This document shows, piece after piece, positions 25,252 through 33,483 of a stretch of DNA of 64,000 bases. A program made the position numbers and the translations under genes. The notes beneath the pieces were generated by a model that was not told where the DNA came from, made no database searches, and worked only from the letters and a program-made list of their open reading frames with translations. The stretch covers positions 1 through 64,000 of the forward strand of contig NZ_JYJB01000005.1 in NCBI RefSeq assembly GCF_000956475.1, written 5' to 3'. The DNA comes from Microbacterium hydrocarbonoxydans (GTDB lineage: Bacteria; Actinomycetota; Actinomycetes; Actinomycetales; Microbacteriaceae). Position 1 is the first letter of the stretch, and each line of letters opens with the position of its first letter.

Positions 25252-26778
25252 TCAGCGACGACGAAGGCTGGGCGGAGCATCCGCCCCCAGCGTCTCGCCG
25301 CGGAAGAAGGCGGGCCGGCGGATGGCCTGCCACACCATGATCACGATGCCGACGCCGATGATGCCGACGCCGAGCACGAACACGAGGCCGACGCCGCCGA
25401 CGCTCGAACCGCTGCCGTAAGCCGGGTCCATCGAGTCGATCAGGGTCGTGACGAACAGCACCGCGAGGATCGCGCCGCCGACGAGCGGGAACAGGAACGT
25501 GAAGAAGAAGCTGCGCGCCGAATCGAACCACTGCCGGCGGAAATACCACACGCACGCGAACGCGGTGAGGCCGTAGTAGAAGCAGATCATCATGCCCAGC
25601 GACAGGATGGTGTCGGTGAGGACGTTCTCGCTCACCAGTCGCATGACGGCGTAGAACACGCTCGCGACGACGGCGGACACGATGGTCGCGTAGCCGGGCG
25701 TGAAGAACCGGGGGCTGACCTTCGCGAACTTCTTCGGCAGCGCGTCGTAGTAGCCCATCGCGAGGAGCGTGCGCGCGGGGCCCACCGCGGTGGACTGCAG
25801 CGAGGCCGCGGAGCTGGAGAGAACGGCGAGCGACACGAGGAAGGCGAGCGGACCGAGGATCGGATCGGACAGCGCGAAGAAGACGTTGGCCGAGATGTCC
25901 TCGTTGGCGAGCCCCAGCGGGCCGTCTCCGACCCCGGCGAACATGATGAGGCCGATCGAGAGCAGCAGGTACAGGCTCACGACCACGACGACCGTGACCA
26001 TGGCGGCCCGACCCGGGGTCTTGGTCGGGTCCTTGGTCTCCTCGTTCATCGTGAGCACGACGTCCCAGCCCCAGAAGATGAAGATCGACAGCGAGAGTCC
26101 GGCCGCGAAGGCGCTGAACGACGACACCTCGAACGGGTTGAACCACGACCACGAGAACGCGGTGGGATCCGGTGCGTCGCCCTGCACGGCCTTGACGATC
26201 GCGACGGTGGCGAAGATCACGAGGACGATCATCTGGAACCCGACCAGGATGTACTGGAACTTCTGGGTGGTCTGCATGTCGCGGTACGACACCAGGGTCG
26301 CACCCAGCATGAACAGCAGGCACACGCCGACGTTGATGAACGGGTTGAAGGCGAGATCGGCGATGGCGGCGTTGCCGGTGAGCTGCGAGATCAGCAGGAA
26401 CAGGAACTCCACCGCGATGCCGGCGAGGTTCGAGAGCACGATCACGGTCGCGGCGATCAGTCCCCAGCCCGTCATCCAGCCGATCCACGGGCCGAATGCA
26501 CGCACGCCCCATGTGAAGGAGGTTCCCGAGTCGGGGATCGCCCGGTTCAGCTCGCGGTAGCCGAAGGCCGTGAGGAGCATGGGGATGAAGCCGACCAGGA
26601 TGATCGCGGGCACCTGGGTGCCGACGACCGCGACGGTCGGGCCGAGGGATGCGGTCAGCGTGTAGGCGGGGGCGATGGTCGAGATGCCGATGACGACGGC
26701 GCCCACCACGCCGACCGCTCCGACGCTCAGCCCCTTCTGGGAGACGCCGGTGGTGACGGCGGAATCGGTGCTGCTCAT
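25252..26778 (-). CDS. APC-family amino acid/polyamine permease
   Basis: Protein of 508 aa with about 12 membrane segments. The first contains ISTIAPAYTLTASLGP, the APC substrate-binding glycine-rich region, and SGTSFTWGVRAFGPW follows. It sits inside the putrescine/GABA degradation operon, so the likely substrate is putrescine or GABA (inference). The start overlaps the universal stress protein stop by one base. Confidence 0.9.
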   Translation of the reverse strand: MSSTDSAVTTGVSQKGLSVGAVGVVGAVVIGISTIAPAYTLTASLGPTVAVVGTQVPAIILVGFIPMLLTAFGYRELNRAIPDSGTSFTWGVRAFGPWIGWMTGWGLIAATVIVLSNLAGIAVEFLFLLISQLTGNAAIADLAFNPFINVGVCLLFMLGATLVSYRDMQTTQKFQYILVGFQMIVLVIFATVAIVKAVQGDAPDPTAFSWSWFNPFEVSSFSAFAAGLSLSIFIFWGWDVVLTMNEETKDPTKTPGRAAMVTVVVVVSLYLLLSIGLIMFAGVGDGPLGLANEDISANVFFALSDPILGPLAFLVSLAVLSSSAASLQSTAVGPARTLLAMGYYDALPKKFAKVSPRFFTPGYATIVSAVVASVFYAVMRLVSENVLTDTILSLGMMICFYYGLTAFACVWYFRRQWFDSARSFFFTFLFPLVGGAILAVLFVTTLIDSMDPAYGSGSSVGGVGLVFVLGVGIIGVGIVIMVWQAIRRPAFFRGETLGADAPPSLRRR

Positions 26779-27662
26779 CAGCGGGCTCCTGCTTCGGCGC
26801 GGGTGCGCGGGACGACGATCATGGGGACGGGCAGTTCGTGCAGCATCTTCGCTGCGGTCGAGCCCAGGAACAGCCTGCGGGGCTGTGCGAGCCGTGACGA
26901 CCCGACGAGGATGACCTCGCCGGGCAGCCAGGAGAGGTGCGCGACGGCGTCTTCGACGCTGTCGCCGGTGGCCTCTTCGATCGAGGCGCGGATGCCATCG
27001 GGCAGCAGCTCCGCTGCGACAGCGAGCACGTCGTGCCCGTGTGCGCCGGTGACGAGGCGGATCATGCCCGTGTCGAGGCCGGGAGGCACGTCGAACGGCA
27101 CGAGGGACACCAGACGGAGGTCGGTTCCCGCGTCTGCGGCGATCGCGGCGGCCTCGTCGAGCAGCGCCTCAGAGCCCGGGCGGGTGCCGACGGCGACCGT
27201 GACGCGCGGCACGACGTGATCGTCCTGCTGGGCGATGCCTGCCGGCGCCAGGGCGACGGGGATGGTCGAGGAGTGCAGCAGCTCGGAGGCGACGCTGCCG
27301 AGACGGTGGCGCCCGAAGAGGCCTCCCCCGGCTGCGCCGACCACGATCAGGCGGGCGCCGAACTCCTCGCCGGCGGCCACGAGGCCTTCGGCGAACGACT
27401 CGCCGAAGCGCACGTGACCGGAACTCGTGATGCCCGGGGGCAGAGCGGCGACGGCATCCGTCAGCCACTTCTTGCCCTGGGCGCGGATGTGCTCCTCGTA
27501 GGCCCGTTCAGGCGGGACCATGGCGCTGCGCGTCCCCTCGGAAGGAAGGACGATCACGAGGTGCAGGGTGGCGTCGAGGCTGCGCGCGAGGCGCGCGCCG
27601 AGCGCTGCCGCGTCGGCTCCGGCATCCGTCGCCGTGTAGCCGACGACGATGGCGCCGCTCAT
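26778..27662 (-). CDS. Universal stress protein, two tandem UspA domains
   Basis: Protein of 294 aa made of two Usp domains. The first begins GAIVVGYTATDAGADAAALG and has VVGAAGGGLFGRHRLGSVA. The second begins PRVTVAVGTRPGSEALLDEA and ends with LVGSSRLAQPRRLFLGSTA. Both have G-x2-G-x9-G(S/T)-like nucleotide-binding signatures. It is translationally coupled to the amine oxidase upstream (ATGA overlap) and the permease downstream. A Usp fused into a catabolic operon is common in actinobacteria; its role there is unclear. Confidence 0.88.
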   Translation of the reverse strand: MSGAIVVGYTATDAGADAAALGARLARSLDATLHLVIVLPSEGTRSAMVPPERAYEEHIRAQGKKWLTDAVAALPPGITSSGHVRFGESFAEGLVAAGEEFGARLIVVGAAGGGLFGRHRLGSVASELLHSSTIPVALAPAGIAQQDDHVVPRVTVAVGTRPGSEALLDEAAAIAADAGTDLRLVSLVPFDVPPGLDTGMIRLVTGAHGHDVLAVAAELLPDGIRASIEEATGDSVEDAVAHLSWLPGEVILVGSSRLAQPRRLFLGSTAAKMLHELPVPMIVVPRTRAEAGAR

Positions 27663-29026
27663 CAGCCGGCGTCGCGGCTCGAGGCCACGATGTTCGAGGC
27701 CGCCAGGTGACCCATGCGGATCGCTCCGTCGACGTGCTGGTAGCCGGCTCCGGCGAGGTCGCTGCAGGCGAAGTGGATCGGGCCCACGGGTGTGCGCAGG
27801 TCGGCGCCGTAGCGGTGCAGACCGCCCATGTCGAAGCTCGCGGCGTACGCGCCGCGGGTCCACTCCTCGGTGCCCCAGTCGCTCTCGTAGTACACGACCG
27901 GGTTCTTCGCCTCCGGGCCGTAGTAGTGCGAGAGAGACTCGAGGATGCGCTCCTTGCGCTCCTCCGCGGTCAGCGTGAACAGGTCGTCGGCGTTCTGGTC
28001 GCTGACGAAGCCGACGAGCGTGCCGCGCTCGTCGCCGTGGTTGGTGTTGTCGTAGGCCTCGTGGCACAGCTCGTACGGGCTGAACGCGGTCGCGCTCAGT
28101 CCGCTCTCGCGCCAGAACGGGCGGTCGTAGACCGCGTGCACCTTGATCACGAAGCCCATGGACAGGTGCTGGTGCATCTGGTGCTGCCGACGAGGAAGGG
28201 CGGGCACGAAGGAGATGCGGTTGTAGAGCACAGGGGCGAACGCGAGGATCGCGTAGCGCGCCTTGACCGTCATCTGGTCGGTGGTGGCGATCACGCCCGC
28301 GTCGGACCACTCGAGCGTGCGCACCGGCTGGTTCAGGAAGACGTCGTCGCCGAGACGCTCAGCCAGCAGCTGCGGAACCTGCTGCAGGCCGCCGACGACG
28401 CGCTTGTCGAGGATGAAGTCGGCGTCGACGAGGTTCGAGTAGGAGCCGGCGGATGCCGCCATCAGCAGCGACTGCAGGAGCGAGAACGCATGCGTCGGCT
28501 TGGTGAGCATGGCGGAGCCGGTGGCGAAGGCGAGGTTGCGGACGGCCTCGTCGTCGTCGGTCTGCTCGCGCAGCCAGGCGTCCCAGGTGATCGTGTCCCA
28601 CTCCTCGGCCTTCGGATGCGCCCAGGGCTGGTCGGGATCGATCTCGGCGACCATGGCGTCGAGGCGCTCGGTGATGTCGGCGATGACCTTCTCGGTCGCC
28701 TCCGACACCGGGAACATCTCGCCCGTGAAGCGGTGCACCTGGCCGTCGGGGCCGACGTACACGCTGTCGCCCTCGCGGTAGCGGCTGTAGGTCTCGAGCC
28801 CCAGCTCCGCGATCGTGTCCTTGAGCGCGTCCTGATCGGGCGACACCCACTGTCCGCCGATCTCGAGCATGGCGCCCTCGATGACGTCGGTCCACAGGCG
28901 TCCGCCCACGCGGTCGCGCGCCTCCAGCACCGCCACCGAGAGGCCGGCCTTGCGCAGGTCGTTGGCGGCGGTGGTGCCCGCGGCCCCGGCGCCGATGATC
29001 AGTACGTCACGGGTGATCTCAGTCAT
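27662..29026 (-). CDS. FAD-dependent amine oxidase (putrescine oxidase-like)
   Basis: Protein of 454 aa. The N-terminal dinucleotide fold is IIGAGAAGTTAANDLRKAGL followed by LEARDRVGGRLWTD, the classic monoamine oxidase start. The C-terminal FAD segment has YQHVDGAIRMGHLAASN. The family oxidises primary amines to aldehyde, ammonia and H2O2. With gabT and two SSADHs alongside, putrescine to 4-aminobutanal is the most likely reaction. AAAGGAG lies 8 nt upstream of the ATG. Confidence 0.88.
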   Translation of the reverse strand: MTEITRDVLIIGAGAAGTTAANDLRKAGLSVAVLEARDRVGGRLWTDVIEGAMLEIGGQWVSPDQDALKDTIAELGLETYSRYREGDSVYVGPDGQVHRFTGEMFPVSEATEKVIADITERLDAMVAEIDPDQPWAHPKAEEWDTITWDAWLREQTDDDEAVRNLAFATGSAMLTKPTHAFSLLQSLLMAASAGSYSNLVDADFILDKRVVGGLQQVPQLLAERLGDDVFLNQPVRTLEWSDAGVIATTDQMTVKARYAILAFAPVLYNRISFVPALPRRQHQMHQHLSMGFVIKVHAVYDRPFWRESGLSATAFSPYELCHEAYDNTNHGDERGTLVGFVSDQNADDLFTLTAEERKERILESLSHYYGPEAKNPVVYYESDWGTEEWTRGAYAASFDMGGLHRYGADLRTPVGPIHFACSDLAGAGYQHVDGAIRMGHLAASNIVASSRDAG

Positions 29027-29057
29027 CGTGCAACTCCTTTGTCATGAAGAGAATGTG

Positions 29058-29098
29058 CCGGCCGCGACTCGAAATCCCCCGACACGAGTCGCGGCCGG
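29058..29098 (-). terminator. Hairpin between gabT and amine oxidase genes
   Basis: Perfect 14-bp stem CCGGCCGCGACTCG/CGAGTCGCGGCCGG with a 13-nt loop. It lies 18 nt downstream of gabT within an otherwise co-directional gene string, so it is a terminator or attenuator reducing read-through. Confidence 0.65.
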
Positions 29099-29115
29099 AC
29101 GTTTGTGGTGTCGGC

Positions 29116-30477
29116 TCAGACGGCCGAGAGTGCCGCCGCGACGACGTCAAGGCCCTCGTTCAGAAGGTCGTCGCCGATCGAGAGCGGGGGCAGGAAGCGG
29201 ATGACGTTGCCGTAGGTTCCGCAGGTGAGGACGATCACTCCCTGGGCGATGCACGCCTTGGCGACGGCTGCGGTGAGCGCGGCATCCGGAGCCTTGGTCT
29301 CCGGGTCGACGAACTCGGCGGCGATCATCGCGCCGTGACCGCGGATGTCGCCGATCCGGGCGTCGGACTGCTGAATTCCGGCGAGGCGGCCCTTCAGGAG
29401 CTCGCCGATCTCGCGCGCGCGCTCGATCATCCCGTCGTTCTCGAAGACGTCGATCGCGGCGAGCGCCGCGGCGCAGGCGATCGGGTTGCCGCCGTAGGTG
29501 CCGCCAAGGCCACCCGAGTGCGAGGCATCCATGATCTCGGCGCGGCCGGTGACCGCGGCGAGCGGAAGACCGCCGGCGATGCCCTTGGCCGTCGTGATCA
29601 GGTCGGGCTCGATGCCGAAGATCTCGCTGGCGAACATCGCTCCGGTGCGGGCGAATCCGGTCTGCACCTCGTCGGCGATGAAGACGACGCCGTTCGCGCG
29701 GCACCAGTCGACGATCGCGGGGAGGAACCCGTCGGCGGGGACGATGAAGCCGCCCTCGCCCTGGATCGGCTCGATGATGACGGCGGCGAGGTTGTCGGCG
29801 CCGATCTGCTTCTCGAGCTGGAGGATCGCGCGGGCCGCAGCGTCCGCGCCGCTGAGTCCGTCACGGAAGGGGTACGACGCGGTGGCGCGGTACACCTCGG
29901 GCGCGAACGGGCCGAAGCCGCTCTTGTAGGGCATCGACTTGGCGGTCAGCGCCATGGTCAGGTTGGTGCGGCCGTGGTAGCCGTGGTCGAAGGCCACGAC
30001 GGCTTGGCGGCCCGTGTGCTTGCGGGCGATCTTGATCGCGTTCTCGACGGCCTCTGCGCCGGAGTTGAACAGGGCGCTCTTCTTCGCGAAGTCGCCCGGG
30101 GTGACGCGATTGAGCGCCTCCGCGACCTCGATGTACGACTCGTACGGCGAGATCATGAAGCAGGTGTGCGTGAACTGGGCGGCCTGAGCGGCGACGGCGG
30201 CGGCGACCTTCGGGTGCGCGTTGCCGACCGTGGTGACCGCGATGCCGGAGCCCAGGTCGATGAGGGAGTTTCCGTCGGCGTCGACGACGACTCCGCCGCC
30301 GGCCGCGACAGTCGCGACGGGAACCGTGTGGCCGACGCCGGCGGCGACGGCATCCGCCTTGCGGGCGAGGATCTCCGCCGAGCGAGGCCCGGGGAGCTCG
30401 GTCACGATCCGACGCTCCTGAGGGAGGTCGGGTCCGCCGAGAGGAACTGCAACAGCTGCGGTGTCGAGGAGTGCCAT
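29116..30477 (-). CDS. gabT: 4-aminobutyrate-2-oxoglutarate transaminase
   Basis: Protein of 453 aa, PLP class III. Motifs are LFNSGAEAVENAIKIARKHT, IIEPIQGEGG, FIADEVQTGFARTG (Asp269) and TTAKGIAGG with the PLP Lys298. It transfers the amino group of GABA to 2-oxoglutarate, giving succinic semialdehyde for the downstream dehydrogenases. It is the first gene of the minus-strand catabolic cluster and divergent from the PucR regulator; the 141-bp gap should hold both promoters. Confidence 0.95.
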   Translation of the reverse strand: MALLDTAAVAVPLGGPDLPQERRIVTELPGPRSAEILARKADAVAAGVGHTVPVATVAAGGGVVVDADGNSLIDLGSGIAVTTVGNAHPKVAAAVAAQAAQFTHTCFMISPYESYIEVAEALNRVTPGDFAKKSALFNSGAEAVENAIKIARKHTGRQAVVAFDHGYHGRTNLTMALTAKSMPYKSGFGPFAPEVYRATASYPFRDGLSGADAAARAILQLEKQIGADNLAAVIIEPIQGEGGFIVPADGFLPAIVDWCRANGVVFIADEVQTGFARTGAMFASEIFGIEPDLITTAKGIAGGLPLAAVTGRAEIMDASHSGGLGGTYGGNPIACAAALAAIDVFENDGMIERAREIGELLKGRLAGIQQSDARIGDIRGHGAMIAAEFVDPETKAPDAALTAAVAKACIAQGVIVLTCGTYGNVIRFLPPLSIGDDLLNEGLDVVAAALSAV

Positions 30478-30525
30478 GTCGGCGAGCGTATGCCGCCGCC
30501 CTTCCCTCGCGCATTCGCCGGACTG

Positions 30526-30531
30526 TATAAT
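30526..30531 (+). promoter_or_regulatory. -10 element (TATAAT) upstream of the PucR gene
   Basis: A perfect consensus TATAAT, conspicuous in this GC-rich context, in the gabT/pucR divergent gap about 88 bp before the PucR GTG. A -35 box is not clear (TTCCCT at 30502-30507 is the best candidate). Confidence 0.45.
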
Positions 30532-30618
30532 CTGCAGATAGGAATCGCCGAGCTGTACAAAACCTGGCGGCGAGCCGACGACTCGAGCCGAGACACATCC
30601 GACCAGAGACGGGGCCGC

Positions 30619-32130
30619 GTGCCGACATCCGAACAGCCCACGCTGCGCGCCCTGCTGCGACGACGCGACCTCGGCCTGACCCTCGTCTCCACAGAGGAGG
30701 ATCTGCCCGAGGGTGCTCTCGACCGCTCGCTGCGCTGGGTGCACAGCTCCGATCTGGCCGATCCGACCCCCTTCCTCTCCGAGGACCTCGCACTTCTGAC
30801 GACGGGCACGCAGTTCGATCGCGACGACTCCGACATCGACATGTACGTCCAGAGGCTGTCGGATCGCGGTGTGCTCGGCCTCGGTTTCGGCACCGATGTG
30901 CACCGCTCCGGCATCCCGGACGAGCTCCTCGTCGCCTGCGCCGCTCACGGCATGCCCCTGTTCGAGGTGCCGTACCGCACCCCGTTCATCGCCGTCGCCC
31001 GCGCGCATTCCGAGGCGATCGCCGCCCAGGCCTACGCCCGCCGATCATGGGCGCTGGACGCGCAGAGGGCGCTCGCCCTCGCCGCCCTCCGGCCGCGCGG
31101 CCTCGACGCCACGCTCACAGAGCTCGGGCGCCGACTGGACGCCTGGACGGGCATGTACGACGCGACCGGCGCGCTGCAGTTCGCGCAGCCTCGCGACGGA
31201 TTGCCGCCGGAGACACTCGCCAGCCTCGGCGAGCGCGTGATGGAGGTGCTCACCCGGGGGCTCGAGGCAGGACAGGCGCTGTCGATCGACGAGCAGACCT
31301 TCATGCTGTTCACGGTGGGGCGCGGCGGACACCTGCGCGGAGTGATCGCACTCGGCATCGACACCCTCGACCCCGAGGCCCGCACCGTCGTCACCTCGGT
31401 CATCGCGATGGCCGGTCTCGCCCTCGAGCAGAGCGATCAGCTGGCGCGCAGTCGCCGGCGCCTGCACACGCAGCTGCTCGGGTCGCTGCGCAGCGACGAC
31501 CCCTCGCTCGCTCGCCGAGTGCTCGGCAGCATTCCGCCGGCGCCCATGGTGGTGGCCGTGGCGGCGGATGCTCCGGCCGGCCCCCTCGCCGACTGGTGGG
31601 AGCGGCGGCGCTCCGAGCACGGCACCGCGTCCTTCGTCGCCGAATCCGACGACGGCGTGGTGATCTGCCTGTCCGCAGGCGACGAAGCGCTCCTCGACGA
31701 CGTCGCGTCGCGCTTCGGCATCCGCATCGGCGTCTCCGAGCCCGAGCCCTACGATGCCTTCTCACGCGCTCACGCGCAGGCGCTCACTGTTCTGCGCCAG
31801 CAGGGCGACGCAGGCGCGGTCCGCTATGCCGACACGGTCGGATCGAGCATCCTCAGCGCCCTCGCGACCGATGAGGCGCGCCTGGTGGCGGAGTCGAGAC
31901 TCGCTCCCCTGCGCGCGCACGACGCGGCGACCGGCGGCGAGCTGGAGAGAACCCTGCGCACATGGCTGGAGCACGACGCGAAGGCCGAGTCCGCCGCCGC
32001 CGCGCTCGGTGTGCACCGCCACACGCTGCGGTCGCGGATCGCGCAGGCCGGCGCGCTGCTCGGCGTCGACATGGCCTCGTTCCCCGCCCGCGCCGAGGTG
32101 TGGACGCTTCTGCAGACCGCCAGGGATTGA
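30619..32130 (+). CDS. PucR-family transcriptional regulator
   Basis: GTG start, 503 aa. The N-terminal PucR ligand domain (residues 5-120) is followed by a GGDEF-like/CdaR middle region. The C-terminal HTH_30 (about 440-495) reads AESAAAALGVHRHTLRSRI. The frame is open far upstream, but protein similarity begins here and GACGGGG precedes the GTG. PucR proteins activate catabolic genes for purines, amino acids or GABA. Being divergent from gabT, it most likely controls the putrescine/GABA cluster. Confidence 0.88.
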   Translation: MPTSEQPTLRALLRRRDLGLTLVSTEEDLPEGALDRSLRWVHSSDLADPTPFLSEDLALLTTGTQFDRDDSDIDMYVQRLSDRGVLGLGFGTDVHRSGIPDELLVACAAHGMPLFEVPYRTPFIAVARAHSEAIAAQAYARRSWALDAQRALALAALRPRGLDATLTELGRRLDAWTGMYDATGALQFAQPRDGLPPETLASLGERVMEVLTRGLEAGQALSIDEQTFMLFTVGRGGHLRGVIALGIDTLDPEARTVVTSVIAMAGLALEQSDQLARSRRRLHTQLLGSLRSDDPSLARRVLGSIPPAPMVVAVAADAPAGPLADWWERRRSEHGTASFVAESDDGVVICLSAGDEALLDDVASRFGIRIGVSEPEPYDAFSRAHAQALTVLRQQGDAGAVRYADTVGSSILSALATDEARLVAESRLAPLRAHDAATGGELERTLRTWLEHDAKAESAAAALGVHRHTLRSRIAQAGALLGVDMASFPARAEVWTLLQTARD

Positions 32131-32159
32131 GGGCGTGCCGCGGATGAGCGTGTCCGGCG

Positions 32160-32864
32160 TCAGCCGCGGGAGTCGAGCTCGTCGAGCAGGGCGGCGACCG
32201 TGCCGCGGAACTCCGGTCCGTGGCCGGGGAAGATGCGCGTCTCGGGCAGCTCGCGGAGCTTCTCCAGACTCTTCCTGGTCAGTGCGACGTCTTCGCTGAA
32301 GGGCGCGAGCTGCGCGCCGGTCGCTCCGGTGAGCACGTGGCGGGTCGTGATCGCGTCGCCCAGGAACAGCGCATCGACGGCCGGGACGCGAATCGCCGCT
32401 GATCCGCCGGTGTGGCCGGGAATCGCGATGATCTCGGGGCGTCCGGGGAGGTCGATCACGTCGCCATCCGCGATCGCACGCACTTCGCGCGGATACCTGG
32501 TCCTCAAGCCTCCACGGCGCAGGGCCGCCCACAGGAACTGCAGCGCCGGCCCCAGCCGCCAGGCACCCGCCGGCGCCGTCTTCTTCTCGACGCCGGTCGC
32601 GTTGTGAGCGTCGTCATCCAGAACATGGATCGGCACGCCGTGCTGCGACCGCAGCACCTCGGCCACGCCGACATGGTCGCTGTCGCCGTGGGTCAGGATC
32701 ACGCCGCGGATGTCGTCAAGACCGTGGCCGGCCGACGCGAGCGCCGCGCGGAGGATGCCGAGGTCGCCGGGAAGGCCGGCGTCGATGAGCGTCACGCCCT
32801 CGTCCGTCACGATGGCGTGGATCGCGACGATGTCGTCGCCGATGCGGAGAAGCTGAGCTGTCAT
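32160..32864 (-). CDS. MBL-fold metallo-hydrolase
   Basis: Protein of 234 aa. The metal site reads LTHGDSDHVG, an HxDxDH variant with Asp in place of the second His; further ligands are in PGHTGGSAA, FLGDAI and FPGHGPEF. The substrate is not predictable. It is divergent from a TetR gene across a 55-bp gap with a strong inverted repeat, so it is probably the regulated target. Confidence 0.85.
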   Translation of the reverse strand: MTAQLLRIGDDIVAIHAIVTDEGVTLIDAGLPGDLGILRAALASAGHGLDDIRGVILTHGDSDHVGVAEVLRSQHGVPIHVLDDDAHNATGVEKKTAPAGAWRLGPALQFLWAALRRGGLRTRYPREVRAIADGDVIDLPGRPEIIAIPGHTGGSAAIRVPAVDALFLGDAITTRHVLTGATGAQLAPFSEDVALTRKSLEKLRELPETRIFPGHGPEFRGTVAALLDELDSRG

Positions 32865-32887
32865 GACGGCTACGTTACATAGCCTTG

Positions 32888-32908
32888 ATGGCTACAGTCA
32901 ATAGCCAT
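32888..32908. promoter_or_regulatory. Palindromic operator between MBL hydrolase and TetR genes
   Basis: Perfect inverted repeat ATGGCTA-CAGTCAA-TAGCCAT (7-bp arms), with a further TAGCC half-site at 32879-32883. It overlaps plausible TTGA-type -35 boxes on both strands, the usual layout for a TetR repressor of a divergent pair. Confidence 0.65.
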
Positions 32909-32919
32909 ATGCTGGAGTC

Positions 32920-33477
32920 ATGCCCGCCCCGCAGAGAGTCAGCACCGAGTCGCTCATCGCCACGATCCGCGAGATCGCGGAGAAGGAGGGCGTGGATGCC
33001 GTCACGATGAGCTCCGTCGCAGCCGCGGTGGGCGTGCGCGCCCCCAGCCTCTACAAGCGCGCCGCGAACCGGCATGAGCTCCTCCGCCTCGCCGCCGACG
33101 ATGCGGCCCGAGAGCTCGGGTCCGAGATCGCCGACATCGCCGCGGCATCCGACGATCCGCGCGCGGTGCTGGCCGGCACCGCGCGGGCCCTCCGTGCGCT
33201 GGCGACCCGGTCGCCCCGCGTCACCACCCTGCTCTTCTGCGCGCCGCATCCGGCCGCCGACCACTCTCCCGAGATGCTGGCGCCGATCATGGCCGAGCTG
33301 CTCGACGCCGTGAGGGCGATCACGCCGGACGACCCGCTCTCGGCCGCACGCACGCTGACGGCGTGGGCGTACGGGTTCTGCACGATGGAGCAGAACGGCG
33401 GCTTCCGTCAGGGCGGCGATGTCGACGCTGCTTTCGAGAGGGGCCTCGAGATCGTGCTCCGCGGAATCGCCGGCTGA
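32920..33477 (+). CDS. TetR-family transcriptional regulator
   Basis: Protein of 185 aa. The N-terminal TetR HTH is IREIAEKEGVDAVTMSSVAAAVGVRAPSLYKR (residues 12-45, seen in parts). The C-terminal region resembles the TetR_C_33/WHG domain (ALATRSPRVTTLLF, LTAWAYGFCTMEQNGGF). It likely represses itself and the divergent MBL hydrolase through the ATGGCTA/TAGCCAT repeat. The ligand is unknown. Confidence 0.88.
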   Translation: MPAPQRVSTESLIATIREIAEKEGVDAVTMSSVAAAVGVRAPSLYKRAANRHELLRLAADDAARELGSEIADIAAASDDPRAVLAGTARALRALATRSPRVTTLLFCAPHPAADHSPEMLAPIMAELLDAVRAITPDDPLSAARTLTAWAYGFCTMEQNGGFRQGGDVDAAFERGLEIVLRGIAG

Positions 33478-33483
33478 CCGGGC

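Noticed and set aside
23689..27219. 1176-codon open frame on the plus strand opposite the SSADH/permease genes
   Set aside because: Shadow frame: composition is Arg/Glu/His-rich and no domain is recognisable, while the minus strand encodes full-length conserved proteins.
29044..30618. 525-codon extension upstream of the PucR start in the same frame
   Set aside because: It runs antisense through gabT and the divergent promoter; PucR-family similarity begins only after the GTG at 30619.
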